Part shown: in pieces, positions 25,042 to 36,199 of the stretch | Layout of the letters: every line of letters starts with the position of its first letter | How positions within the stretch are numbered: position 1 is the first letter of the stretch | NCBI GenBank assembly: GCA_949128115.1 | Contig: OX421962.1 | Coordinates: 37,347,745 to 37,411,744 of the forward strand | DNA: 64,000 bases | Reading direction: 5' to 3' | From: Anaspis maculata | Taxonomy: Eukaryota > Arthropoda > Insecta > Coleoptera > Scraptiidae | Program-made: the position numbers and the translations under genes | Notes under the pieces: model-generated | Told to the model about the DNA's origin: nothing | The model's database searches: none | Seen by the model: only the letters and a program-made list of their open reading frames with translations

Positions 25042-27479
25042 GGTTAGTATAATAGTCTAGGATCTTTTCGGATAAAAAGCAATGCTAGAGGCAAGTCATG
25101 TTAAAGTTTGGCAACATACGTTTTAAGGGTATTTGGACCCCGCTGAATACGAAAACCATTGTTGCCAAGCCGAATTTTGCACCGGAAGCCCGCAATGGGG
25201 GGGTAAAGGGGTGGGAAGACCAAAAATCACTATTTTTCACCATTTTTGATGTCGGGACTGCGACCTGTCATCAACGTGAAGTGAATTACATCATATCTTG
25301 ATTCACTGAGGTCTTATACTACCATATTGACATAATCACTGTCAAAATTTCCAGAAGGGGAAGACTGGTGGGGGGAATGTTGACTGTGTAGATGATTCTT
25401 CATTTCTCTCGATTTTGAGTAAATATAAACATGTTTGGTATCGTTTCCGACTAAATTCCATATTCCCTATTCAACTATGGTGTTCAAATTGCAATAGAAG
25501 CGAGTTTGAACAAGTTTCACATGATAAAACATGTTTTTTGTCAATATTTTTTCACGTCTTTCAACTGTGTTATTTTACTGCAAATCGGCATTTTTTCTGA
25601 AAATTCTTGCGTAGTTCGTTAGTCTCATGTATTTACCATGATATAGGCATCCAATTGATTTGCCTCTATTTTTTTGAATATGAAGAAAAAAATTTTTTTG
25701 TGGAAATTGTTTGGCCCTACTTTTCAACTTTATTTTTTGCTGTATGATGTATGTATGATCAAAACTCAAGTTTTTCATATTTTAGAAAGTGAAGACACAC
25801 TTAGTATGTGGATGTATTGTGTAAAATACTCCAGACTGACAAATTACGCAAGAATTGTCGAAAAAAACTCCGATTTGCATTGAGATATCATAATTTATAG
25901 AATTAAAAAAAATACGCTAATGAAACTGAAGAGAACTTGGTGCAACCGAAGGCAGATACGTACATTACCCTAAACCTTAAGTTGAATAATACAATTATAG
26001 GTTTTATCATTCACATTTATAACATTCGATTTCAAAATCTCTTTATCTACCTCTTCCCTGGTAGTTCCCTGGGATATAGGTATCTATTCTCATGAACGTA
26101 AATTTTGAGGAGTTGTTCTTTTTTAGAGGTTGATGGTAGAGAACACCTGCCTAAGACGTTCGAAAAAGGTAACTTTTTTGGAGGTTTGATAGATCATCTC
26201 ACGGAAATCCAAAAATGGTAACCTTCCTTAGAGCATAATCAAACATACCAAAGAAAATTAATTTTTTTTTTAGCTGAAATAGAACTTTTTAGAGGAGTTG
26301 AAGAAAGGTAACCTCAAGGGTTACCTTTGGAGCTTTGTTATTTTATGAAATATTTAGAATAAGTTCTGAAAAGGTAACCTTCTTTGGAGCTTGAGAGAAT
26401 ATCATAGAGAAGTTGGAAAAAGGTAACCTCTTTGAAGCTTAATAGAACATCTCAAAAAAGTGCAAAAGTGGTAAAATTTTTGGAGCTCAAGAGAACATCA
26501 CAAAAAAGTTGGAATGAGGTAACCTCTCTGTATCTTAATAGGACATATCAAAGCCGTTTGGAAGAGGTAACCGTTTCTCGAGCTCAATAGAACTTCTCAG
26601 GCCTCTCTGAGAGGACTCTTGTCCACTGGGCATCAGGTTCTGATATGAAAACTCTTTTTTTGGAAAAAAGTACATTCCAGAATATCTCAGCTAAGGTTTT
26701 CTTCATAATTATGAGGTGGAAGACCACAGTTTTTCATCATACAATAAAATAATAGCAAAAAATAAAGTTGAAACTTAGCGCCAAACAGTTTTCACAAAAA
26801 AATATTTTTTTCATATTTTAAAAGTTAAAGACACATCAGTTACATGACTGTATTGTGTGAAATACACCAGACTAACGAACTACGCAAAAATTTTAAGAAA
26901 AAAATGCCGATTTGCAATAAATAACACAGTTCAAAGTGGTAAAAAAATATTGACAAAAAAACATGTTTTATTATCTAAAACTTGTTCAAACTTGCTCCTA
27001 TTGTAATTTTGACACCATAATTGAACTGAGAATATGAAACTTGATGGGAAAAGATACCAAACATGTATATATTCGCTCAAAATCAAGAGAAAAGAAGAAT
27101 CATCTTCACAGTCAACATTCCCCCCACCATGGAATTTTGATTGTAAATTGATTGGAAATTTTGACAGTAATCAATAATCATGTCAAGATGATAGTATAAG
27201 ACCTTAGTTAATCAAGACACGATGTAATTCACCGCACATTGATGACAGGTCTCAGTCCCGGTATCAAAAATGGTGGAAAATGGTGATTTTTGGTCTTACC
27301 TCCCCTTTACCCCCCCATTGCGGGCTTCCGGTGCAAAATTCGGCTTGGCAACAATGGTTTTCGTATTTAGCGAGGTCCAAATACCCTTAAAACATATGTT
27401 GCCAAACTTTAACATGACTTGCCTCTAGAACCACTTTCCAGGCCACTTTTTCAAAAATGATCCTAGTCTATAAGGTTAG
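25042..27479. mobile_element. Foldback element, 2.4 kb, with minisatellite in the loop
   Basis: The left arm (about 25042-25770) pairs with the right arm (about 26700-27479). Checkpoints are CTAGAGGCAAGTCATGTTAA with its right partner ending at 27428, GCACCGGAAGCCCGCAATGG with its partner, GTTTGAACAAGTTT with its partner, and GCGTAGTTCGTTAGTCT with its partner. The outermost 45 bp are more diverged. Part of the loop (25770-25880) repeats 26810-26920 in direct orientation, so the structure has been rearranged at least once. The loop carries the GGTAACC minisatellite. Confidence 0.85.
26110..26610. repeat. Minisatellite, about 49-bp unit, GGTAACC core
   Basis: GGTAAC(C) recurs near 26168, 26217, 26307, 26372, 26422, 26469 (degenerate), 26518 and 26566, with spacings mostly of 47-50 bp. 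Each unit carries a version of TTTGGAGCTTAATAGAACAT and AAAAAGTTGGAA. It lies wholly inside the loop of the 25042-27479 palindrome. Confidence 0.8.
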
Positions 27480-27808
27480 TTGCATTTGTAGAAAATGAAT
27501 GTGAAGATATGTTTGAAACATGAAAAATTATATTGAGACTTTGGAATTCTCTAGACATATCCTCTTCCTTACACATCCTGATGCTTCACGATTATCTAGC
27601 CTTCACCTCACCCTTGTTAAGAAACATAGGCCTCATTATAGTAGGCATAGGCGGTCGGTGGTCCGTTAATATTTATTTAGTCCAAATAACTTGGACTAGA
27701 ATTAAAGTTGAAGTGGACTACCACGAATGTTTCCTTTGTTTAAATGAGGAAATCCCAAGAAAAAATTGCCCGATTCTGTTAATCTCTATGAAGTCTGATT
27801 GTCGACTC
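27480..27808. other. Unassigned spacer
   Basis: It contains a small hairpin, TAGTCCAA with TTGGACTA, near 27689-27709. There is no gene. Confidence 0.4.
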
Positions 27809-28932
27809 TATACAGGGTGATTCATAAGTGACCTTACATAGGCTAATGGGAGATAGAGGACTTCGAGGCGAGTCAGGATCCACTGAAGAAATTTTATTTT
27901 CTCAAATTGTTACGAAGATACAGGGTGTTTTGTGTGTTTCGTATGAAACTTTGATAACCGATATTTCTGAAACGGCCAGAGGTATTTTCTTGAAATACAC
28001 CAGTAATATTTCTCTGTTGAAACTCATCTCGGAGCCATACCGGGTAAGTCAAAATCCAGGGCCGGGCTACAAAAAAAGAGCCCCTTTTTTGTTTCTTCAA
28101 AAAGTACATTTTCTGACCGCTTTTCTAAAAAACTGCTATCGGATTCAAAAAGCTAAGGAAAAATGCTTCAAGAATCACTCTTCAATTTAGATGGCACACA
28201 CCTAAACCGTTTCGACAATAAAATTAAAAGTAAAATTTGTGGGTGAGTTCCCATTTTTGACCGAACATAATCCACTCATTGTTTGATTGAATTCATCAAA
28301 ATTCATTTTTTGGCTTGTCTCTGTTGGATAGAAGAGCTTGGTTGAAAGAAAAATTCCAGAGCCGACCATTTTTTTTATGACAAAATCGAGAGTGAAACCA
28401 AAATTAGACTCGATTTGGTCGTCAAAAAAAAATCTTCGGCCATGGAATTTTTCTTCATACCAAGCTCTTCTATTCCACAGAGACAAGCTAAAAAATGAAT
28501 TTGAATGAATTCAATTAAACAATGAGTCGATTATGTCCAATCAAAAATGAAAACTTACCCATAAATTTCACTTTCAATTTTTATGTCGAAAGGGTTCAAG
28601 TGTGCCATCTAAATTGAAGAGTGATTCTTGAAGCATTTTTCCTCAGCTTTTCGAGTCCAATAGCAGTTTTTTAGAAAAGCGGTCAGAAAATATACTTTTT
28701 GATCAAATTCAGGGTAAGTTCCAATAGAGAAATATTACTGGTGAATTTCAAGAAAAAATCTTTGGCCGTTTCAGAAATATCACTTGTCAAAGTTTCATAC
28801 GAAACACACAAAACACCCTGTATCTTCGTAACCAATGGAGAAAACAAAATTTCTTTAGGGGATCCTGACTCGCCTCGAAGTCCTCTATCTCCCATTAGCC
28901 TATGTAAGGTCACTCATGAATCACCCTGTATA
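27809..28932. mobile_element. Near-perfect foldback element, TACAGGGTG ends, TA duplication
   Basis: The body at 27811-28930 (1120 bp) starts TACAGGGTGATTCATAAGTG and ends with the reverse complement form TGAATCACCCTGTA. It is flanked by TA on both sides. Arms pair almost to the centre; around 28393 TCGAG and CTCGA flank a loop of about 15-20 nt, so each arm is about 550 bp. Checkpoints are CTTCGAGGCGAGTCAGGATC with its partner and AAGAGTGATTCTTGAAGCAT in both arms. The 120-codon plus frame and 76-codon minus frame are the same arm read from each side and are not genes. Confidence 0.92.
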
Positions 28933-28935
28933 CAA

Positions 28936-29441
28936 TATACAGGGTGCAATGAGAGAAGTGCAGAAATGACCTGACTTTATTAGGATCCCGTTTTGAGAAA
29001 ACAACTCGCAGAATTTTTTCGTCGCATTTTAGGAAAGGATATCTACATTAATGTCTCGAAACTATTTTGGATGTCTGATCGGATTCAGTTTTCCATCCAT
29101 GCAGGACCCGTTTTGGGACTATAGCAAATCAAACATGCTGTGACATAACGTTACAATCATGTTAAATACCCAAGGGTGGTTAAAAATGCACCAATGGCAA
29201 GAATTCGTTGCATTCAGATTGCCATAAATACCAGTTTATCCCATCATGGGATAACTACTAATTTTACTGCTCAATTCCCAATTTATAACAAAATAGGATC
29301 CAAAGTCCAAAACCCTTTCGAGATATTGATGTACACTTTTGAAAAATAATGTGGCCTGGAAAATTCCGCGACTTGTTTTCTCAAAATGGGACCTCGCTAC
29401 GGTAATGTCTTTTTGCACTTTTTTGGTTGTCACCTTGTACA
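28936..29441. mobile_element. Diverged foldback element, TACAGGGTG ends, 5 bp from the previous one
   Basis: The body at 28938-29439 starts TACAGGGTGCAATGAG and its right end reads inward TACAAGGTGACAACC. Arms share TTTTGAGAAAACAA and a TCTCGAAA block, with roughly 75 percent or lower similarity by eye, so this copy is older than the one at 27811-28930. TA precedes the left end; the right flank is CA. Confidence 0.7.
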
Positions 29442-29904
29442 TCGTATAAGCTCAACAATCAGGTGATCGAAAATGGTACTTTGTAGCCAAAAGATTACTC
29501 CATCAAGCACCACGAAAACTCCCAAAATCGAATAGTTTTTGCTCGAGATATTCTCATTTTGACCAAAGCAAAATTTCGATGCCTTGAGAATTAAGAAAAT
29601 AGAAGAGATGTCAACTTTAAGCGGGGCACTTCAATAAGGTATAGGTACCTACAAAACTTCGAAAATATATCTGTATGAAGCTATGTCGAAAAATCAATAG
29701 GTGCTTTCCTTTCACCACAAAACTCACTGATCTGATCTAAGTTATAGAGAGAGAAAAAGCGAGAAATCACATGCGCGAAAGTGAGAAACCACTATACTAA
29801 CAACTCAGGTCAAAATACTTAGATAAGGTTGTAAAAGGAAAGCTCCAAATATTTAGGCGACTGCATACCTACAGGTTCGTCCAGATTTCATTAAAAAAAA
29901 AACT
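29442..29904. other. Unassigned spacer
   Basis: There is no gene or clear repeat. It may hold the untranslated 3' side of the LINE remnant on the minus strand. Confidence 0.35.
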
Positions 29905-31345
29905 TCAAAATCGCCAAAGAAACAAAAATAATGAAATATGCATCATTTCTTTGTTATTCAGATTACGGATCGCTGAGGTCTCTATCTTCCTTGGATTCGG
30001 ATTCAATCCCCATTCCCATTGAAAGAAGCTCACTAGTATGAATAGGTCTTGACCTGTTACTTGCTCCGTTCCTTTCAAATTCTGATGTTGGTAGATCATG
30101 GCGATGTCATTAACGTATATCAATTTCCTGGAAGAAAAGTCTCCGGGATATCGCCGATGTGGATGTTGAAGAAAAGCGCGCCCATCACTGAGCTTTGACG
30201 AAGACTGTTGTTCAGTCTTCTTAAGCTACCTTTCTCGTTGTCTATTCAAGCATTCGCGGTATGGAACGAGCTCGTTGATTTTCACCAAAAGACCCTTCCT
30301 CCAAACTGTATCGTAAGTTCGCAAGCAGCAGTGAGGTCCATAAAGACCGCTCCTGTCTTTTATTGTGAAATCCGTTTCCGGTGTAATGTCAAAGCCAGTA
30401 CTTGTTCACAGCAGCTCCTTCTGGGCCGGAATCCAGTCTGCTCGCATGGAAGACGGTAGTTCAGTAGGGGGCTAATACGACTACATGTAGATGAGTCGTT
30501 CTAGAAGCTTGTAGCATATACTTAGCCGGGCTATGGGCGATAGTTCTCAGGCCATGGAGTCCTCCCAGGATTTAAAATTCCTGGAATTTCGATAGTCTCA
30601 AAACTTTTTGGCAGATGGAGATGTTTGTGAGGAGAATGTCATTGTAGAAGTTGAGTAGCCAAAGTCTTGTCTTGAGTCCACTATGCTTCATACTCTGGTA
30701 TAGTGCGCTATCGAGTCCGACTGCTTTCTTGCTTCGAATCCGAGAAATTACATTATTTAATTATTCAATGGTGAATGACCTTATGATTTCCAAATCTTGC
30801 TGTCTGCACTTCACCATAAAAAATGCAGTTTCTTGTTGACGATTCTTCTAATTATTTTTATTGCCTATATACCTTCGACTTTGACATCTTCACAATTCTG
30901 CCAGCAATTCGACCTGAATGTTGATGTTTGCATTCCTTGCAGAAGGTGTTGTTCTCTAAGTTGTTTAAGGTCGACCATGCGCTTCTGCTAGAAGCTGGTT
31001 GAAGCTTATGATCTGTAGAGATTCCCACCATCGAGCTTGTTTGCCCTGGTCTATCTTTTGCATCAACAGGGATGGATGAGCAATTTTTGAATTCTCGGAT
31101 ATCTTGAGCTTGCTATACAAAATTATGCAGTCATCATTCCAGCATGGTATGGTACTACTTGCAATTTCCTTCAAGAAACTACTTCTTCGCAATTTTTAGA
31201 AGCAAACCGGCAAATCTGTCCTAATTGTTGGAGCATAGTTGAATCTCAGCGGATCCAGTTAACCAGCTCTCTTGAAAACCCGTCCCATCTTGCCTTGCTG
31301 AAATTTTATCATGATCTGGGGACTGATGAAGTGACTTCTATCTCG
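29905..31345 (-). pseudogene. Jockey-like non-LTR retrotransposon, reverse transcriptase remnant
   Basis: Read on the minus strand from 31345 down, successive frames give pieces in the order of a jockey-like ORF2: FSKARWDGFSREL near 31300, IPCWNDD near 31140, a GLKTRLWLLNFYNDILLTN piece near 30650, TGFRPRRSCCEQVLALT near 30430, FMDLTAA then YDTVWRKGLL after a frameshift near 30310, a LLFN/HIGDIPET-like piece near 30170, then YVNDIAMIY near 30110 at the YADD catalytic site, and LNPNPRK...LNNKE near 30010. It is dead: several frameshifts, stop codons, and the first catalytic Asp of the YxDD box changed to Asn. The endonuclease and 3' end are missing. Confidence 0.88.
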
Positions 31346-31951
31346 GTCTTAGCTCTGACGATGGAAAGAATAATAATAGTAATAATAAAGATCTTTTATT
31401 TATATCTAGCAAAAATTGACAATTTAAATTAACATAATCTCGATGATAGAAATGGGGCGAAGTTCAGGTTGTCCCGTTGATAGGGTTCCCTGTTCTTCCA
31501 CCTATCGACTTATTCCAAAATGTTTTTTCTTAATTAGTTGTTTTTCAGTTTTTGTTTTGAACCTTTATCCCATTTTCTTTACAGTGTCTAAAAGCATCAT
31601 GAGTTCTAACGACAGTATAAGAAGTCAAATTCAAGGCTCATCTTCCACAAATAAAGATAATAAGCTTAGATAATTATTCCAATCTTTGTGTCAATTTTTA
31701 GATAAAAACAACAATTGTTTAGCTACTTTGGTATTATACATGATAGAACATCCAGTCGCTTGTTATGTCGGAAGCTCTTTTCGGAAGGACAGCTGGACAT
31801 ACATTCGGTCCTGCTAGAAGGACTTGACCTATCACATCGAAGTTTTCAGTCTGTTCTCTCCTTATCAGCCTTTTTTCGACTATAGGAGCTTTGATCTATC
31901 ATATGAAATCTGTCTTCCCGGCAGGACTGTTTTTCTTCCAGGAGGACTAGT
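31346..31951. other. Unassigned DNA with (AAT)n tract
   Basis: An AATAATAATAGTAATAATAA tract lies at about 31368-31387. A 76-codon plus frame at 31443-31673 has a hydrophobic middle, but no other support. Confidence 0.4.
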
Positions 31952-33187
31952 AGTATATTGGAAATAGAATATCTGCTGGAATTAATTCAAACAAAAACAA
32001 TTTTTTTACCATGGTAGCTTTCAGTTCCCTCTTCAACATATCAAAAGTCCTCAACTCTGGGACTGCTACAAATTAGTATACAGGATGAAAGTTTATTATT
32101 TTTCTTTATTTCCTTTGTTTCTCAAAAAAATTGATGACTGAAAAAAACGGTTTTAGGCTAGTTTGATAGGCCATAGTCTTCCAATAAACATATAAAAAAT
32201 ATACCACTCAGCAACTGCTGTGTATTAAGTTACAGGGTGGGAACTATTTTTCATCTTCAATTTTTTTTCTTAGTGGAACTGATCTAGATTGGAGCCGGTT
32301 CCAGTTCTTTTGCAAGCTTATAATGTCATACTGAACATATAAGAATGATACATTTCTGCAACTGCTGCTTTTCAATTTACAGGGTGGAAAGTCATTTTCA
32401 CGTTTCAATTTCTTTCTTGGTGAAATTGGCTCACACATCAATTTTGACTGATTCTTCTGTAAACTTGAAGTTTTTACATATTAAAATAATACATTTCTGC
32501 TACAGCTAGGTTTTTTTTTACAAATTTAAATGTCTGGGTATATTCGGGTATATTGCATCAAAAATTCAAAAAATCTTGGAAGGCAACCAAACATTTAAAT
32601 TTGTAAATAAAAACGTAGCTGTAGCAGAAATGTAATATTTTGATATGTTTGACTAGAAACCTCAAATTTACAGAGAAACCAGTCGCAATCGTTGTGTGAG
32701 CCGATTTCATCAAGAAAAAAATTGAAACGTGAAAATGACTTTTCACCCTGTAAATTGAAAATCAGCAGATGCAGAGATGTGTCCTTTTCATATGTTCATT
32801 ATGGCATCATCAGCTTGCAAAAGAACTGAAACCGGCTTCAATCTAGATCAGTTCTACCAAGAAAAAAAATTGAAGTTGGAAAATAGTTTTCACCCTGTAG
32901 CTTGATACGCAGGAGTTGCTGGGTGGTATATTTTTTATATGTTCATTGGAAGACTATGGCCTAACAAACTAGCCTGAAACCGTTTTTTTTCGGTCATCAG
33001 TTTTTCAAGAAAAAAAAAGTAAAGAAAAATAATAAACTTTCACCCTGTATACTGATTTGTAGCAGTCCCAGAGTTAAGGACTTTTGATATGTTGAAGAAG
33101 GGACTGTAAGCTTGCCATGGTAAAAAAATCGTTTTTGTTTGAATTAATTCCAGCAAAGCACCTATTTTTTTCTATTTCCAATATACT
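31952..33187. mobile_element. Foldback element made of tandem about 150-bp units with CAGGGTG boxes
   Basis: The outer ends are AGTATATTGGAAATAG and CTATTTCCAATATACT. Each arm carries three sub-units of about 150 bp, each starting with a TACAGGGTG-type box: near 32080, 32231 and 32380 on the left, and reversed near 32745, 32893 and 33047 on the right. Sub-units share ACATATAAGAATGATACATT and CTGCAACTGCTG-like blocks. The loop of about 60 bp is near 32534-32595. There is no ORF of note. Confidence 0.87.
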
Positions 33188-34755
33188 ATAGTGACCAGTG
33201 CAGTGCGCGTAAAAATTGTGTTGCCTATCAATCATGTTGATGAATTAAAGCTATATGTTCACAAAAAATTATTTAATTGATAAAAAATATATTCTTTATT
33301 AGAACAGCTCTGATTGAACCAAAAGAATCTTTTACTTATCGTCAAAACAAAGTAAAAATAGAAGAAGATGAAGATGATGAAGATGATGTAACGAAAAATA
33401 TAAGAATTGAATGATAATAGAATATAAGTTTTTAAACCATATTTGAGGAAGCATAGGCCTAGTTGAAATAACTTGTAAAACAACATTGTAACAAACAACA
33501 ATAAACAATAAACAACAATATTGTAAAATTTAGTAGTTACAAAAGAACAAAAAGTTTCATTTTCACTTTGGAAACAAATCTGGAAACAAATAAAAGTTAA
33601 GAAATTAACAAAATTAAAACTTTTTTCAAAACAAAAATATTATAAAGATGTAGGCTCGGATGTAGGCAACTACACACAGAACATAGTCACCCACATTCAT
33701 TTTTGAGGAGCGCGCCACTGAAATTAGCCAAATAGTGGAAGAAGCACTATCTCGTACTGTATATCAGCTCATATTGAAGATATCTTGTTGAGACTTGCAC
33801 TTTGCAAGTCAAAATTTTCTGCTCTGTTCAATGGGATCATTCAGGTCTTTCCAGCAGGTTTAGAATCCACTGAAAAACACATTTCACATTAGGGCCTGTC
33901 GGCAGAACGATCTCTTCTGCCGGCAGGCCCCCTTGGACGATCTATCAATAACGAGCATTTTGTGATACCTGGTAGGTAGCTAGTAGTAAGGGTACACCTT
34001 CAATACCCATAAGGTTGAAGTATACAAGAAAACACTTCAGCACCCCTCAGAACGATCCGTTTCTATTTATAACCAATTTTTTCTCGATTGGGGCGTCATT
34101 CTGCAATTATGTGCATTGAGCAACATCATGGAACAGCAACAACAACCACGTTTAATTTTTTCGGTATATCGGCGAAAGCGAAAGTCTAACTAACAGCATG
34201 CCGTTGCGTTGGTCCGTTAGAGTACTTTCTTTCACTTTCTATATAAGCGTCTAGGTATGTCGATATAAGACATCATACCATCATTAGAGCGGGGAACGCT
34301 TCATAATATATAATAATAATTTCAAAGGAGCCGGACCAGTAATTTGTCAAAAATCAGTAATTGGTCGATAAATGACAGGCGACACGAATTCGGGGGCCCG
34401 CGTACCCCTTTCATTTTTTATTAACTCTGAGGCGTAGTAATTAAAACATCAGGTAGGGAAAGTTTTGCTCCGGCATATCATCATGCGATAATAATAAAAT
34501 ATAAATCAAGTGACCTTGTTTTCCGGTAACAAAAAAACGCTAGCAAAATCTTTAACTCTTTAATTAGGGTTACCTTATGTCGAAGAGGCGAATTGGTGTA
34601 CGAAGTCGGTTATTCGCAGATTTGGGCGAGTGTAGGTACCTAACTACGCACGAATCCAGCAGGCTATGGCCATGGCCGGCCGAATTGGATCGTAGTTCTT
34701 GACAATGAAACACTTTACATGTGGGTCACCTACATTTCGGCATACTCAATAGCAG
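33188..34755. other. Unassigned AT-rich DNA
   Basis: No gene is supported. It includes a GAA/GAT triplet run at 33360-33391 and the short hairpin at 33892-33930. Confidence 0.4.
33892..33930. other. Compact 16-bp-stem hairpin
   Basis: GGGCCTGTCGGCAGAA and TTCTGCCGGCAGGCCC pair over 16 bp with one G-T type mismatch, around a 7-nt loop. It is too short for a typical animal microRNA precursor. It may be the core of a small repeat or a structured RNA element. Confidence 0.5.
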
Positions 34756-34891
34756 GCCAATGCTGAATTGCATAAAAAAGAGTTTTGAGAAGCTCGATAT
34801 CAGGATTAACCCCGGGCCCCCGGAGGACGATTCGATAGTCTTCACATCACGGCTGAGTGAAGTTGACTTAGGAACTCTTGTCAGTTTTTGA
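34756..34891 (+). CDS. Candidate terminal coding exon, unrecognised
   Basis: An open frame follows an AATAGCAG acceptor-like site at 34748-34755 and ends in TGA at 34889-34891. From the ATG at 34760 it gives 43 codons with a balanced, coding-like composition (a KLDIRINPGPPEDDS stretch in the middle) and GC-rich codons in an AT-rich region. An in-frame stop lies just upstream of the acceptor, as expected of an exon edge. I do not recognise a family and found no upstream exon. This is weak evidence only. Confidence 0.25.
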
Positions 34892-36199
34892 CAAGGCTGA
34901 TTGTTATAGCGCGTATAATGCAAAAAGTATCAAGCCATCTTACAGGGTTTCTGTTTCTGTGGGCACGCAACTTAAATGAATTATAGTTAATTACTGAAAC
35001 CCGAAATAATACGGCACATGAAACCAGAAACACTGGGCCTCGTGGGGAAAGTGATCTTTTGAATTAACAGAAGAAAGTTCCAAACTTTCTTCGTTTAAAA
35101 ACTATACCTACCTCGCGCGCTGGGTCGGCCCGGCGTACTTCAAAATTGACTTAGGCAGAGGTCCCACGCTGACCTGGTTCACATCGGGTCCGTTGTAGTT
35201 ATAAGAATTAGTTAATAAGCAAGTGCATATACAAGACCTTCGAAGGTATCTGCACAATGCCCAAGCCGAAGACTTTCACCGAATTTCAGGGGCGCCTGCG
35301 ACTCTGTACCGTTAGTGACTCAGCCAGAATCCATTCATGAGGTTGCGGGGATTCAACAATAAGCAAAGTTGTGATTTTGGTTTCTTCAATTTTCGGCGCA
35401 CCAAGTGAAAGCTTCAATTTGAGACGAGTGTTAGGAAATTGAATAACTTTCTTTTGGCTACTGTATAATTTGTTTACGATTAATTTGATAGGAAATTGAC
35501 CTTGAGGCGTCGATGATGAAACATTTTTTTATGGCCGTGAAATTTTCTTTGGCGGTCGGGAAAATTCCGGGGCTCTCAATTTGTTTTTAATTAACATTTT
35601 CAGATCAGATGTAGAAAGCTTCATGAATAATCATGATAAATTGAAAGCTGCCCGTATGAGTTTCAGTAGTTTTGATGGAAATGAGATAAACAAACTTCTG
35701 AGAGCACTTGGCAAAAACGAAAGATTCCTTTTCGATTAACTTTAGATTCCACGTAATTTTGTATGCAAAAAAAGTAAAAGCACCCGAGGTCATGGCTCGC
35801 TAAAACTGTTTTACACAGGTTTTTTTAATACTCACGCATTAATCTCTATTTCACACGTTTCATACTGTTTGTTGTGTAGGTACCTAAAGCAAAACGTACG
35901 CATTTTGTTTTGTTTTCATCCACATAACGGCTTCTATTGTATAATTGTTTGAGAAGAACCCATTCAAATTAGGTGTAGTTTTACTATCTTGCACTTCTAT
36001 TTCCAGAATTATACTTACACACATCACAAGAAGCTAGGGGACAAGCAAATTCAGATGTTTTCTAAAACCATAACTTTTGATTGCCACCGGCGATTTCAAT
36101 TCGGTTTCCATTGTCCGATAGCCCAATCTTTCGCTTTCATGTCATTATCGCGTCGATAGAAAAAAGTAAAATAAGATTTCTACAGGGTGATCAATGGAT
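34892..36199. other. Unassigned DNA
   Basis: There is no supported gene. A TACAGGGTGATCAATGG end lies at 36183, at the left edge of the next inverted repeat. Confidence 0.4.

Noticed and set aside
27828..28190. A 120-codon plus frame with a matching minus frame at 28683-28913
   Set aside because: The two are the same palindrome arm read from each side, with no domain.
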